NCBI GenBank assembly: GCA_964458185.1
Contig: CAYWFG010000002.1
Location: 1 to 64,000, forward strand
Source of the DNA: AB-137-C09 sp964458185
GTDB taxonomy: Bacteria > Pseudomonadota > Zetaproteobacteria > Mariprofundales > Mariprofundaceae
DNA length: 64,000 nucleotides
Direction of reading: 5' to 3'
Shown: positions 8,968 to 18,375 of the stretch, in pieces
How positions within the stretch are numbered: position 1 is the first letter of the stretch
Layout of the letters: each line of letters opens with the position of its first letter
Translations under genes and position numbers: made by a program
Notes under the pieces: model-generated
Database searches by the model: none
The model's input: only the letters and a program-made list of their open reading frames with translations
What the model was told of the DNA's origin: nothing

Positions 8968-9792
8968 CTACAGCCCCGCATACAAACCTGTTACTTTATT
9001 CATTAACGTTAAAATAGATTCAGCACTTTCTGAAACCATTTCAGGTTCGGCATAAGCAAGGTTTCTTAACTTGTTGATGGCAGTAAAAGCGTGCCATTGA
9101 CCTTCAACCTTTGCCAGTAAGCTTGTGATTTCTGACGTGTTTTGTTCGGCATTCAGTAACGTATCCAAAGCAAAATTAAAATCACTGATGGCACCTGCCA
9201 ATTCATTGGCTAAATTTTTGTTTTTCACCCTCCAAACTCTTTCCATGTAAAAGCTGGCAATACGCTGCGATAACATCCGTTGGCGACCTGCAATATTCAC
9301 CAGTTTACTTGCTGGCGAGACTTTGCTTGCTTCTAATGCCTGCACAAAGTTATGGGATGCAATCAGCAAGGCATTAGTTTTAAACCGAAGTTCTGGCGCA
9401 CGATTGGCTGTTGGCGAAGCCCCTGCCAAAGATTCAACAGTCTGCCATTCAGATTGAATGGCTTGTAAATGTTTGTTGATTAAACTCTGCTCAATACCTT
9501 GAATGTTTTTTAATTGATCAAGCTGCTTATTAAAGAGGCTTAAAGATTTTTGTAACTCTTTCACGCTCACTTCTTTTTGAACACCAAGACCAACCATGCA
9601 ATAAAACTTCATTATACGCTGCGTAAGCATCCGTTGACGACCTGCGATATTGATAGCATCGGTTAATTTTAATCCTGCCCCATCAGCATGGGCAAGATAA
9701 GTGCCTCCCACAGGCATGACCATCGCAACACAAATAATAAAAGGCATCACGGCGTTCCAAGCAAAACGCGAGAATATATAAGACATCATCAT
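8968..9792 (-). CDS. Exported protein with two PilJ/NarX-type sensor domains
   Basis: This 274-residue protein has an N-terminal signal sequence or anchor (residues about 1-36) followed by two copies of the type IV pilus methyl-accepting chemotaxis transducer N-terminal domain (PilJ-N). Each copy starts with the P-box-like motif: AINIAGRQRMLTQRI near residue 46 and VNIAGRQRMLSQRI near residue 167. In NarX and PilJ this four-helix module senses ligands in the periplasm. Here no kinase or methyl-accepting output domain follows, so it is probably a soluble periplasmic binding or accessory protein. A strong AAGGAGGT site precedes three consecutive ATG codons. Its partner is not apparent from the neighbours. 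Confidence 0.75.
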   Translation of the reverse strand: MMMSYIFSRFAWNAVMPFIICVAMVMPVGGTYLAHADGAGLKLTDAINIAGRQRMLTQRIMKFYCMVGLGVQKEVSVKELQKSLSLFNKQLDQLKNIQGIEQSLINKHLQAIQSEWQTVESLAGASPTANRAPELRFKTNALLIASHNFVQALEASKVSPASKLVNIAGRQRMLSQRIASFYMERVWRVKNKNLANELAGAISDFNFALDTLLNAEQNTSEITSLLAKVEGQWHAFTAINKLRNLAYAEPEMVSESAESILTLMNKVTGLYAGL

Positions 9793-9955
9793 TCAACCTC
9801 CTTTGACGCATAATTTGCATCATAAAAAAGTAAATCTAGGGCTTTTTTATCACTTGTCCATTGCCTTAATCTTGACATACAAGGCGTTAATTGAATTTTA
9901 CCGCTGCTGCTTTAGACTGTTGCCATAGACTAAAATACAATGAGGAGTGTTTCGC

Positions 9956-11821
9956 GTGAAACATGATGATGTTGATGTGTTGGTAATTGGTGCGGGTCAT
10001 GCAGGTTGTGAGGCAGCGGCATCTGCCACGCGGCGAGGTGCGCGGGTTCGTTTGTTAACACAAAACATTGACACCATTGCCAAAATGTCTTGCAACCCTG
10101 CTATCGGCGGTATTGGGAAAAGCCATTTAGTGAAAGAGGTTGATGCCTTAGGCGGCTTGATGGCACGAGCGGCTGATGCTTCAGCATTGCAATACCGCGT
10201 GCTTAACCGCCGCAAAGGTGCTGCCGTTCAGGCGACTCGCGTACAATGCGATCGTATGCAATACCATCTTGCCATGCGTGATTTGTTAGAAGCGCATGAA
10301 CGCCTTGAGATTTATCAAGCCATGGTTGAAACTTTATTGATTGAAAATCATCGGGTCATCGGCGTTCGTGACCAATATGGCTGCACCCATCATGCCCCTG
10401 CCATTGTGTTAACAGCAGGTACTTTTTTGCGGGGGGAAATTCACATTGGTGAAAATCGCAGCCCAGCAGGGCGAGCAGGCGACCCTGCCAGCATGGGCAT
10501 CACCGCAGGATTAGAACATGAATCATTTCGTGTAAAACGGCTAAAAACAGGCACGCCGCCACGGCTTGATCGCCGCAGCATTGACTGGAACACATTAGAA
10601 CAACAAGCAGGCGATGACCAAGCGCTGCCCTTGGCTTTTGCCAACTATAATATTATCGCGGATCAAATGTGTTGTGCGATCACCCGCACCAACCCCAAAG
10701 CCCATGAGGTATTGCGTCAAGCACTCCATCGTTCGCCCATGTACAGTGGTCAAATTGAGGGGCAAGGGCCACGCTACTGTCCCAGCATTGAAGATAAAAT
10801 TGTACGCTTTTCCGACAAAGACAGCCATCAAATTTTTTTAGAACCCGAAGGTTGGAACAATCAAGAAATCTACCCCAATGGCATTTCTACCTCCATGCCT
10901 ATTGATGTACAATGGGCTTTTTTGCAACAAATCAAAGGGTTAGAAAAAGTTCGCATCCTTCGTCCCGGTTATGCCATTGAATACGATTATATTGATCCCA
11001 CTGAATTACGCGCCACGCTAGAAACCAAGCGGGTTGCTGGATTATTTTTTGCAGGGCAGATTAATGGTACGACAGGCTACGAAGAAGCTGCCGCACAAGG
11101 TCTTCTTGCTGGCATCAATGCCGCTGCGTTATCGTGTGATGCCGAGGCATGGGTTCCTGATCGTAGCGAGGCATACCTAGGTGTGATGGTCGATGATTTG
11201 GTTACCAAAGGTGTGACAGAACCCTACCGCATGTTTACGTCGCGTGCTGAATTTCGCCTTCATTTGCGTGAGGATAATGCTGTGGCACGGCTTTCTCCTC
11301 ATGCTGATCGTTTGAATTTACTGGCTGCCGATGATGCCACTAAACTGCAACAACAACGACAACAGAGTCAAATGATTTTGGATGCAGCAAGCAATCTAAT
11401 GATTGGTTCTGGTGCGCTATGGCAACAGCGATTGCAAAGCCATCACTTACCTGTGGTAAAACAAGGTATGGCTTTTTTGGATTATTGCCATCGTGCTGAT
11501 GTAGACCCGCAGCAAGCGATGGTGCTATTGCCGCACAGCGAAACACTCAATGCCCATCAATTAGCGCACTGCTTGGCAAGTATTCATTATCACGGCTATT
11601 TAGATAAACAAGCTGAAGAGATCAAACGCTTCAAAGCACAAGAGCAACAAAAAATTCCTGATGATTTACCTTATGAGGCAGTCCATGGACTCAGTCATGA
11701 ATGCATGCAACGATTGTCTGAGGCACGTCCTATCAGTTTAGGGCAAGCGGCACGTCTATCGGGCGTTACCCCAGCTGCCATGACCGCCTTGGCTTTGTAC
11801 CTTCGGCAGCAGGCATCATGA
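9956..11821 (+). CDS. mnmG: tRNA uridine-5-carboxymethylaminomethyl modification enzyme MnmG
   Basis: This FAD-dependent protein of 621 residues works with MnmE to place cmnm5 on U34 of tRNAs reading split codon boxes. The N-terminal dinucleotide-binding motif is VIGAGHAGCEAA. Family signatures MSCNPAIGGIGKSHLVKEVD and QINGTTGYEEAAAQG are present, and the C-terminal helical domain ends at a normal family length. The GTG at 9956 is chosen because GAGGAG lies 8 bp before it; the GTG at 9947 would overlap that site. It overlaps rsmG by 4 bp (ATGA), the classical gidA-gidB arrangement. Confidence 0.97.
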   Translation: MKHDDVDVLVIGAGHAGCEAAASATRRGARVRLLTQNIDTIAKMSCNPAIGGIGKSHLVKEVDALGGLMARAADASALQYRVLNRRKGAAVQATRVQCDRMQYHLAMRDLLEAHERLEIYQAMVETLLIENHRVIGVRDQYGCTHHAPAIVLTAGTFLRGEIHIGENRSPAGRAGDPASMGITAGLEHESFRVKRLKTGTPPRLDRRSIDWNTLEQQAGDDQALPLAFANYNIIADQMCCAITRTNPKAHEVLRQALHRSPMYSGQIEGQGPRYCPSIEDKIVRFSDKDSHQIFLEPEGWNNQEIYPNGISTSMPIDVQWAFLQQIKGLEKVRILRPGYAIEYDYIDPTELRATLETKRVAGLFFAGQINGTTGYEEAAAQGLLAGINAAALSCDAEAWVPDRSEAYLGVMVDDLVTKGVTEPYRMFTSRAEFRLHLREDNAVARLSPHADRLNLLAADDATKLQQQRQQSQMILDAASNLMIGSGALWQQRLQSHHLPVVKQGMAFLDYCHRADVDPQQAMVLLPHSETLNAHQLAHCLASIHYHGYLDKQAEEIKRFKAQEQQKIPDDLPYEAVHGLSHECMQRLSEARPISLGQAARLSGVTPAAMTALALYLRQQAS

Positions 11822-12405
11822 GTATGCATTTAACACCGCAACAGCAGGCTACCATGCGTGGCTATAGGCAAGAGGTTTTACGTTTTAGAAAAGCATTAAA
11901 TCTCACATCCATTAGCCAAGCGGATGTCTTTGAGTCACGATTTATTACACCCACATTGGCCATGCTGCCATTGATGCCAAAACAAGGACGTTTGCTCGAT
12001 ATTGGCAGTGGTATGGGTGTGCCGGGGATTCCCTTGATGATTGCCTTGCCTGATTTGTATGGCGTGTTGGTCGAACGACGTAAAAAAAGGGCTGAATTTT
12101 TACGCCATATCATTCGTCGATTTGATTTGCAGGGTGAGGTATATGATGCCGATATTCGTCATCTTCCCTGTTTGCATATTGATATCTTTACGGCAAGAGC
12201 GGTAACTGAACCCCAAGCATTATTGCAGATGTGTGCGCCGCACGCCAATGCGAATGCCTGTGCTGTATTGCCCGTCGCACAAAACGCACCGTTCCCTGCT
12301 TATAATGGTTGGATACCTGAGTCACATACCATGGTAAATGCGGGGGAAGTTCAACAAATTCAACGCTACTCTTTCACCGAGTCGGGCAACACAAACTCAA
12401 TATAA
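11818..12405 (+). CDS. rsmG: 16S rRNA m7G527 methyltransferase RsmG
   Basis: This 195-residue SAM-dependent methyltransferase (GidB) modifies G527 of 16S rRNA. The SAM-binding motif LLDIGSGMGVPGIPLMIA and the downstream DADIRHLPCLHIDIFTARAV segment are typical. It starts inside the mnmG stop. Its 3' end overlaps the convergent CDF transporter gene by 40 bp (12366-12405), a tail-to-tail overlap that looks genuine because both C-termini read normally. It is slightly shorter than E. coli RsmG (207 residues). Confidence 0.95.
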   Translation: MSMHLTPQQQATMRGYRQEVLRFRKALNLTSISQADVFESRFITPTLAMLPLMPKQGRLLDIGSGMGVPGIPLMIALPDLYGVLVERRKKRAEFLRHIIRRFDLQGEVYDADIRHLPCLHIDIFTARAVTEPQALLQMCAPHANANACAVLPVAQNAPFPAYNGWIPESHTMVNAGEVQQIQRYSFTESGNTNSI

Positions 12406-13352
12406 ATGAGATCATTGTTATTGCTTTGATCGCTGCTTTTTTTAGCACTGAAATCAGCATTGGTTTCTAATTCACGGCGAATACCATCCAGCCGATTCAT
12501 GAAACCAATGGCGTGACGAATTTCATCTTCATTCATATTGGCAAACAACGATTCTTCGCGCAATTCAACTTCAGCAACCAGCAGGCTTTTTTCTGGCGAT
12601 AATACAATACTGCGAACATGGTGAACACTTTGTACTGTCTTCATTGTTGCCCATGCAGCTTTTGCATGCTTATTTAATGGCTCATCGGAACGATTCAATA
12701 AGTACTTGCGATTGCTAGAAGCCAAATAAAACGCCAGTCCACCCATCAACAAACCAATCAATATCGCTGCGATGCCATCAAAGACCGCTGAACCTGTGTA
12801 GGCAGAAAGAAGCATGCCAAAGAAAGCAAAGCTTAAACCCAACATAGCAGCCGAATCTTCAACCAATACAGCCAATGTAGTGGGGTCGCGTGTTACTGAA
12901 AAATATTGCCAGAATGTGCTATTCACAGCCTTGGCTTGCCTGCGAAATTCTTGCAGTGCAACCCAGAAAGAATAACCCTCAACAAAAAAGGCAAAGCCTA
13001 TAATAGCAAAAGCAATAATGCTTATTTCGGGGCTATGACCATCGCGCAACTGTGCCACCGCATGGTTAATGGTGTAGGCGCAGCCAACAAAAAAAATCGT
13101 CACAGCAGAGACTAAGTTCCAAAAGTATCGCTCTTGCCCATAGCCTAATTGATGCTCGGCATCCGCCTTGCGGCTAGAACGTACAATACCCAGCCATAAC
13201 AATGCCTGATTGATGGTATCGGCTAGCGAATGAACAGCTTCAGCAAGCAATGCACTGGAGCCAGAAAAGAAGAAGCCCGTAAATTTAGCACCCGTGACAA
13301 TAGCGTTTCCCACGACTGCTGTTACTACAGCTTTTAATGAACCATGTGACAT
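12366..13352 (-). CDS. Cation diffusion facilitator (CDF) transporter
   Basis: This inner-membrane metal/proton antiporter of 328 residues belongs to the CDF family (PF01545) and resembles the SLC30A9-like branch. It has the AEAVHSLADTINQALLWLG signature in TM2, about six membrane spans and a cytoplasmic C-terminal domain (residues about 215-310). CDF proteins export Zn2+, Fe2+, Co2+ or Mn2+; the substrate cannot be read here. The ATG at 13352 is chosen because it abuts the hisE stop and gives the usual N-terminus MSHGSLKAVVTAVVGN. An upstream in-frame ATG at 13385 is possible. It is the last gene of the hem/his minus-strand run. Confidence 0.88.
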   Translation of the reverse strand: MSHGSLKAVVTAVVGNAIVTGAKFTGFFFSGSSALLAEAVHSLADTINQALLWLGIVRSSRKADAEHQLGYGQERYFWNLVSAVTIFFVGCAYTINHAVAQLRDGHSPEISIIAFAIIGFAFFVEGYSFWVALQEFRRQAKAVNSTFWQYFSVTRDPTTLAVLVEDSAAMLGLSFAFFGMLLSAYTGSAVFDGIAAILIGLLMGGLAFYLASSNRKYLLNRSDEPLNKHAKAAWATMKTVQSVHHVRSIVLSPEKSLLVAEVELREESLFANMNEDEIRHAIGFMNRLDGIRRELETNADFSAKKSSDQSNNNDLIYIEFVLPDSVKE

Positions 13353-13353
13353 A

Positions 13354-13677
13354 CTATGTGGGCGGTCGAGATGCTTTTTCGTCATGACCAGACACACCAA
13401 AACGGCGCGCTAATTCACGGGTCACATCATCGGCACTCAAGCCATGGTAGGCAAGCATCACCATGCTATGAAACCATAGGTCAGCCGTTTCATAAATAAT
13501 TTTATCGGCATTGCCTGTTTTGCTTGCCAGTATGCTTTCAATCGCTTCTTCACCGACTTTTTCAAGAATTTTATCTTCACCCTTGTGAAATAATGAGGCA
13601 ACATAAGAACTTTTTGCATCCATGCCACGGCGAGACTCAATCACGGCTGTTAATTGTGTCAAGATATCATCGCTCAT
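13354..13677 (-). CDS. hisE: Phosphoribosyl-ATP pyrophosphatase HisE
   Basis: This 107-residue protein of the MazG-like all-alpha fold hydrolyses PR-ATP to PR-AMP in histidine biosynthesis. The metal-binding EKVGEEAIESILA helix and KIIYETADLWFHSMVML helix are clear. The ATG at 13677 overlaps the hisI stop in ATGA, and the frame before it is only the tail of hisI read in another phase. HisI and HisE are separate proteins here rather than the enterobacterial HisIE fusion. Confidence 0.95.
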   Translation of the reverse strand: MSDDILTQLTAVIESRRGMDAKSSYVASLFHKGEDKILEKVGEEAIESILASKTGNADKIIYETADLWFHSMVMLAYHGLSADDVTRELARRFGVSGHDEKASRPPT

Positions 13678-14024
13678 AAAATAGGCTCTGCAATAATTTT
13701 CCATTGGTTGTTTTGCCACTCACGATAAAAACAACTGGGGCGCATGGTGTGACAAGCAGCACCTTTTTGTTTGATGCGCAGCAATAAGGTATCACCATCA
13801 CAATCCAAACAAATGGATTGTATTTGTTGTACATGCCCGCTTGATTCGCCTTTTTTCCATTGGGATTGACGGGAGCGGCTGTAATAATGGGCAAAGCCTG
13901 TGCTAAGTGTTTGCGCTACTGCTTCAGCATTCATCCAAGCCATCATCAGCACTTCACCAGTTTGATCGTCTTGGGCAATAGCTGGCACAAGACCAGCTTC
14001 GTTAAAGCGAATCGCGTCCAGCAT
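13674..14024 (-). CDS. hisI: Phosphoribosyl-AMP cyclohydrolase HisI
   Basis: This 116-residue enzyme opens the purine ring of PR-AMP, the step after HisE. The Mg/Zn-binding region CLDCDGDTLLLRIKQ and the later GAACHTMRPSCFYRE segment supply the family's conserved Asp, Cys and His residues. The start ATG shares TAATG with the hemL stop, so translation is probably coupled. This hisI-hisE pair lies apart from any other his gene in the window. Confidence 0.95.
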   Translation of the reverse strand: MLDAIRFNEAGLVPAIAQDDQTGEVLMMAWMNAEAVAQTLSTGFAHYYSRSRQSQWKKGESSGHVQQIQSICLDCDGDTLLLRIKQKGAACHTMRPSCFYREWQNNQWKIIAEPIL

Positions 14025-15316
14025 TAACGTGCCGCAACAAGAGCCTTAGCCGCTGCCTCCAGCGTGCGATCAATATCAGCATCACTATGAGCCGCTGAAA
14101 CAAAACCTGCTTCAAATTGACTGGGTGCAAGGTAAATGCCTTGCGCTAGCATGGTATTAAAATAACGCGCAAAAAAGGCAAGATCACAAGCGCAGGCATC
14201 ATCAAAGTTTTGCACCTGATTGGCTGATGTAAAAAACACAGTAAACATCGAACCAAAACGATTGCCACAAGCGGCAACGCCTGCTTCTTTGCAGCCTGCC
14301 AATAGACCATCAAACAAGCGTGTGCTTCGTTGTTCTAATTGCGCATACAACGCAGGATCACGCAAGCGGGTGAGTGTTTCAATACCAGCACGCATCGCCA
14401 AGGGATTACCCGAGAGTGTGCCAGCTTGGTAAACATCGCCATCAGGGGATATATTGCGCATGATTTCTTCACGTCCACCATAAGCACCGACAGGCAGTCC
14501 ACCACCAATAATTTTCCCTAAGCAGGTGAGGTCAGGGGTAATGCCAAACAATGCCTGCGCACCACCTGAAGCGACACGAAAGCCTGACATTACTTCGTCA
14601 AAAATTAATAACGCGCCTTCTTGATTGCAAATATCACGCAGTTCAGCCAAAAATCCTGTGTTATACAGGTCAATAACCCCTGTGTTTCCAGGGATGGGTT
14701 CAACGATTACACAAGCAATATCACCACTGTTTTCGGCAAACAAACGGCGCACGGCAGCCGCATCGTTTAACGGGCAGGTGAGTGTTAATTTCGCATAGTC
14801 TTGAGGGACACCAGCAGAATCGGGTACACCAAAGGTTGCTGCGCCAGAGCCAGCTTTAACCAACAAACCATCCGCATGACCATGATAGCCACCTTCAAAC
14901 TTAATGATTTTATCGCGCCCTGTAAAGCCACGCGCCAAACGCAAGGCACTCATGGTTGCTTCAGTGCCAGAATTCACAAAACGCACCACATCAATGGATG
15001 AAACCATACCTACTACCAATTGAGCAAGCTCAATTTCCAGCGTGCAAGGCGCGCCAAACGATACGCCATCGGCAGCAGTCTGGGTAATACCTGCGATAAC
15101 ATCGGGGTGTGCATGACCCAAAATCATCGGCCCCCATGAGCCAACATAATCAATGTATGCATTGCCATCGACATCGGTAATCGTCGAACCTTTTGCCGAT
15201 GCAATAAAAAGCGGGTTTCCACCGACTGATTTAAAGGCACGCACTGGTGAATTGACCCCCCCTGGTAGTAATATACTGGCAGCAATAAAGTTTTTATCTG
15301 ACTTTGTTCTATTCAC
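14024..15316 (-). CDS. hemL: Glutamate-1-semialdehyde 2,1-aminomutase
   Basis: This PLP-dependent class III aminotransferase-fold enzyme of 430 residues converts glutamate-1-semialdehyde into 5-aminolevulinate, the C5 route into haem. The catalytic lysine is in LGKIIGGGLPVGAYGGR (about residue 268). NSGTEATMSALRLARGF and FEGGYHGHADG are family signatures. The start is a GTG that overlaps the stop of the preceding DUF4389 gene. Together with hemN and the cytochrome genes upstream it forms a haem-related stretch. Confidence 0.96.
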   Translation of the reverse strand: MNRTKSDKNFIAASILLPGGVNSPVRAFKSVGGNPLFIASAKGSTITDVDGNAYIDYVGSWGPMILGHAHPDVIAGITQTAADGVSFGAPCTLEIELAQLVVGMVSSIDVVRFVNSGTEATMSALRLARGFTGRDKIIKFEGGYHGHADGLLVKAGSGAATFGVPDSAGVPQDYAKLTLTCPLNDAAAVRRLFAENSGDIACVIVEPIPGNTGVIDLYNTGFLAELRDICNQEGALLIFDEVMSGFRVASGGAQALFGITPDLTCLGKIIGGGLPVGAYGGREEIMRNISPDGDVYQAGTLSGNPLAMRAGIETLTRLRDPALYAQLEQRSTRLFDGLLAGCKEAGVAACGNRFGSMFTVFFTSANQVQNFDDACACDLAFFARYFNTMLAQGIYLAPSQFEAGFVSAAHSDADIDRTLEAAAKALVAAR

Positions 15317-15978
15317 GATACAGTGGAATCCTTGTCATCTTTTTTCTTCTTTAAAGGCACATCAAGAACCGTAGAAACATTGTCTTCGGTGGTTTCTTTT
15401 TGCACATCATCGTTGGTGGATGATGGAAGATCGCTAACTTTATGGGGTTCAGGTGCTGTAGGAACATCTGCTTGGTTATCGCTCGAAGAGGCTGGTTTGA
15501 TCGTATCATCAACCACTGTGGCATCCAATACAGGATCAGTAGTTTTTGCATCAGGGATATTTTCTTTCATGGGGGAAGGTTTAGTGATGGTGTCTTGTGC
15601 TTTATTCATAGGCGAATTATCTGTCTTACACTGGCATGAGCAATGTTGACCGCAACCGTGAGCATCAGACGGTGTGCTATCATCTTCGCCATTGGTATCA
15701 GCTACGCCATGAGGCCAGTCAGAAAAAGGAAAGGGGCGAGTTTCTGTGTTAAACGTTAAAAAACGAATCACTTGATAATGATAAGTGCTTAAATTTTGCC
15801 CAAAAACGCACAGTGACGGATTGATGTTACGGGTAAAGACAAACATAACAATCTGAAAAACAGCAATCGCAGCGACAATCATTTTGCTAATACTGTAACA
15901 AACAAATATAACCACCATATACAGTAAACGTACCCAGCCATCGCAACGCTTAAGGTTGCAGCTTATAGAATGTTTCAT
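15313..15978 (-). CDS. DUF4389 membrane protein with Cys cluster and acidic tail
   Basis: This 221-residue protein has an N-terminal DUF4389-like region with two hydrophobic segments (residues about 18-50) and the typical RFLTFNTETRPFPFSDWP motif near residue 72-90. A Cys-rich stretch follows (CGQHCSCQC, about 108-116), then a low-complexity Asp/Thr/Pro/Ser-rich tail ending in lysines. The function of DUF4389 is unknown. An AGGAG site precedes the ATG. It is the first gene of a tightly packed unit with hemL, hisI, hisE and the CDF gene, and lies just after hemN. The Cys cluster could bind a metal, but this is inference. Confidence 0.65.
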   Translation of the reverse strand: MKHSISCNLKRCDGWVRLLYMVVIFVCYSISKMIVAAIAVFQIVMFVFTRNINPSLCVFGQNLSTYHYQVIRFLTFNTETRPFPFSDWPHGVADTNGEDDSTPSDAHGCGQHCSCQCKTDNSPMNKAQDTITKPSPMKENIPDAKTTDPVLDATVVDDTIKPASSSDNQADVPTAPEPHKVSDLPSSTNDDVQKETTEDNVSTVLDVPLKKKKDDKDSTVS

Positions 15979-15994
15979 GGTAATCTCCTGAAAC

Positions 15995-17416
15995 TTAAAT
16001 AACTTTAGAAAACTTCATGTCTGAAGATTTTTTGCGAATATGTTCATCAAAGGTCATTGCAATGTTGCGAATCAACAACCGTCCAGCCGTTAATACGCGC
16101 ATGCCGCTCTCTTCCAAAACAACCAGATCATCATCTTGCATCGCTGTCAAATCAGCCAATGAATCGGCGAAGTGTTCGCTGAAGTTGATGGGGAATAAGG
16201 CTTCTATGCTAGGGTAATCCAGTGAAAAATCACACATCAAACGCATGATAACATGACGGCGAAGATGATCTTCGTCGCTTAATTTATAACCACGAAAGAC
16301 ACTAAATTCACCCGACTCTGTTGCCGATGCATAAGTATCCATTTCTTTGGCATTTTGAAAGAAGTTGCCACCAACAAAGCCAATAGAGGTTAAGCCCATG
16401 CCAATAAGGTCGCAGTCTGCATGGGTAGAATAACCTTGGAAGTTTCGGTACAATTTACCTTCAGCCTGAGCGACAGCCATTTCATCGTCAGGCTTGGCAA
16501 AGTGATCCATGCCAACAAAGACATAGCCTGCATCCAGCAGTGTGCCGATAGACAACTCTAAAATATTTAATTTTTCTTGGGGCGTAGGAATTTGCGCCTC
16601 ATCAATGCGGCGTTGCGGCATAAACATGCGCGGCAAATGGGCATAGTTGAACAAGGCAATGCGGTCTGGGCTAAATGCTACAATGGTTTCTAGCGTGCGG
16701 GTAAAACTATCGACTGTTTGCAAGGGTAAACCATACATCAAGTCAATATTCATGGAGGTAAAACCAAGGGCGCGTGCTTCGTTTAGCACCCGCAAGGTTT
16801 CTTCTTGGCTTTGAATGCGATTGACAGCCTTTTGCACATCAGGGTCAAAATCTTGTACCCCCATGCTCATGCGGTTAAAGCCACATTCACGCAAAACACG
16901 CACCGTATTTTCACCGCATTCACGCGGATCCATCTCAATGCCGTACTCACCCTTTGCGTCATCGACAAAATGAAAACGTTGATGCAGATGATCGGTCAAT
17001 ATTTTCATTTGGTCATCGTTGAGAAATGTTGGCGTACCGCCACCAAAGTGCAATTGCGTTACTTTTCGTGTGCAATCACTGCCCATCGCATCGGCGACAA
17101 GATCAATTTCTTTGATCAATAACTCAAGGTAGGGCGCAGCACGTTCGTATTTATTAGTGACAATTTTATTGCAACCACAGTAGTAGCATACGGTGTTACA
17201 AAAAGGTATATGAATATACAAAGAAAGCGGGCTGTCGCTGATTGCGGATTGACGCAGCGTATCAGCATAAACAGCACCATTGATGCCATCATGAAACATC
17301 GGCGCGGTAGGGTATGATGTATACCGAGGCCCTGCCGTGTCGTATTTTTTTATTAAATCAAGGTTAAAAAGTTCAGAACTCCCCATGGAAGCTCTGAACT
17401 TATTGTGGTCAGTCAT
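15995..17416 (-). CDS. hemN: Oxygen-independent coproporphyrinogen III oxidase
   Basis: This radical-SAM enzyme of 473 residues decarboxylates coproporphyrinogen III without O2. The N-terminal AGPRYTSYPTAPMF motif, the 4Fe-4S site CNTVCYYCGCNK and GGGTPTFL mark true HemN rather than HemW. The start ATG overlaps the stop of the trihaem cytochrome gene (TGATG), so haem synthesis and this cytochrome are translationally linked. Its presence fits low-oxygen growth. Confidence 0.95.
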   Translation of the reverse strand: MTDHNKFRASMGSSELFNLDLIKKYDTAGPRYTSYPTAPMFHDGINGAVYADTLRQSAISDSPLSLYIHIPFCNTVCYYCGCNKIVTNKYERAAPYLELLIKEIDLVADAMGSDCTRKVTQLHFGGGTPTFLNDDQMKILTDHLHQRFHFVDDAKGEYGIEMDPRECGENTVRVLRECGFNRMSMGVQDFDPDVQKAVNRIQSQEETLRVLNEARALGFTSMNIDLMYGLPLQTVDSFTRTLETIVAFSPDRIALFNYAHLPRMFMPQRRIDEAQIPTPQEKLNILELSIGTLLDAGYVFVGMDHFAKPDDEMAVAQAEGKLYRNFQGYSTHADCDLIGMGLTSIGFVGGNFFQNAKEMDTYASATESGEFSVFRGYKLSDEDHLRRHVIMRLMCDFSLDYPSIEALFPINFSEHFADSLADLTAMQDDDLVVLEESGMRVLTAGRLLIRNIAMTFDEHIRKKSSDMKFSKVI

Positions 17417-18243
17417 CAGTGTGAATCTTCTCTCGTGTAGGCAATAATATCTTGAACATCATCCGCTGATAGTGCGGCAACTTTTTTTCCTGCGCGGTCA
17501 ATATGACGACCATGACGAATACGGAGGTCTAGCATATGATCATCTAAATCAGCAATCGTGCGTGAAACAGCAGCATTGCCGCGAATTTTAATCGCTGATG
17601 GCGTGCTATGGCAAGTTTTACAGTTTTTAGTATACAATCGCTGACCATTGGCAGCATCAGCTTTGTAGCGCAAACCGTAAACATAGTTAGCAATATCTGC
17701 AATATCTGCATTGCTTAACTGGTGACGTTTACTGGTCATTAACGTACCAGGGCGACCATAACGCATGGTGTGAATGATGCCTTCAAGGTTCAATTTAGAA
17801 AAAACCAAGTTTTTTGCACCAACACCCGTTTGCGCCCGACCATCTGCGCCATGGCAAGAAACACATACGGCTTCAAAGCGCATCTTACCATTAACAAGGT
17901 TTGGTTCATAATCAAAGCTTTGAATATAATCAATCACGGTATCAATTTCTAGTGCGTCCAATTCATATTTTTTAGGACGCATCGCCGTGCCTTTTATACC
18001 ATAGGTGATAATGCGGCGAAGTTCATCTCGGTCTACCATCGGTGCGACAGCACGCAAATTTCGCGCTGGAAATGGCTCCAGTCTTTTTCCTGCATCACTG
18101 ACAGTTCCATCCATGCCGTGGCAAACAGCGCAATTGCTTTCAAATAAATCTTTGCCATCAAGCATATCTGATGCCATGGCTATATTCGTACCCATCAGCC
18201 CTAAAAGCCCCGCTGTTAGGCTCAACCAATATCGAATTGTCAT
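17416..18243 (-). CDS. Trihaem cytochrome c, exported
   Basis: This 275-residue protein has a signal peptide (cleaved near AMASD) and three c-type haem motifs: CAVCH at 38-42, CVSCH at 127-131 and CKTCH at 208-212. Each lies in its own cytochrome c class I-like domain of about 80 residues, and likely methionine ligands occur in each. It would carry electrons in the periplasm. An AAGGAGG site precedes the ATG. It overlaps hemN by one base and lies downstream of a monohaem cytochrome gene that has its own terminator. Confidence 0.88.
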   Translation of the reverse strand: MTIRYWLSLTAGLLGLMGTNIAMASDMLDGKDLFESNCAVCHGMDGTVSDAGKRLEPFPARNLRAVAPMVDRDELRRIITYGIKGTAMRPKKYELDALEIDTVIDYIQSFDYEPNLVNGKMRFEAVCVSCHGADGRAQTGVGAKNLVFSKLNLEGIIHTMRYGRPGTLMTSKRHQLSNADIADIANYVYGLRYKADAANGQRLYTKNCKTCHSTPSAIKIRGNAAVSRTIADLDDHMLDLRIRHGRHIDRAGKKVAALSADDVQDIIAYTREDSH

Positions 18244-18314
18244 GTATATTCCCCTCCTTCAATCATCAGAACGGGCATGCATTGTCTGCGTTTGTCCATT
18301 CCGTTGCCGATAAA

Positions 18315-18357
18315 AACATGGCAAGACTTCTTCATCAAGGCGAAGTCTTGCCATGTT
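18315..18357 (-). terminator. Intrinsic terminator after monohaem cytochrome c
   Basis: Perfect 16-bp arms (18315-18330 and 18342-18357) enclose an 11-nt loop and, on the minus strand, are followed by a T5 run (18316-18312). The hairpin lies between the monohaem and trihaem cytochrome genes. It should give extra transcript of the former or limit read-through into the trihaem cytochrome-hemN unit. Confidence 0.85.
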
Positions 18358-18375
18358 GCTATGCTTATAAACGCC

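Noticed and set aside
13357..13400. Longer N-terminus for the CDF transporter (TTG 13400 or ATG 13385)
   Set aside because: These extensions run over the hisE coding end and add residues not found in the family; ATG 13352 abuts the hisE stop and gives the usual N-terminus.
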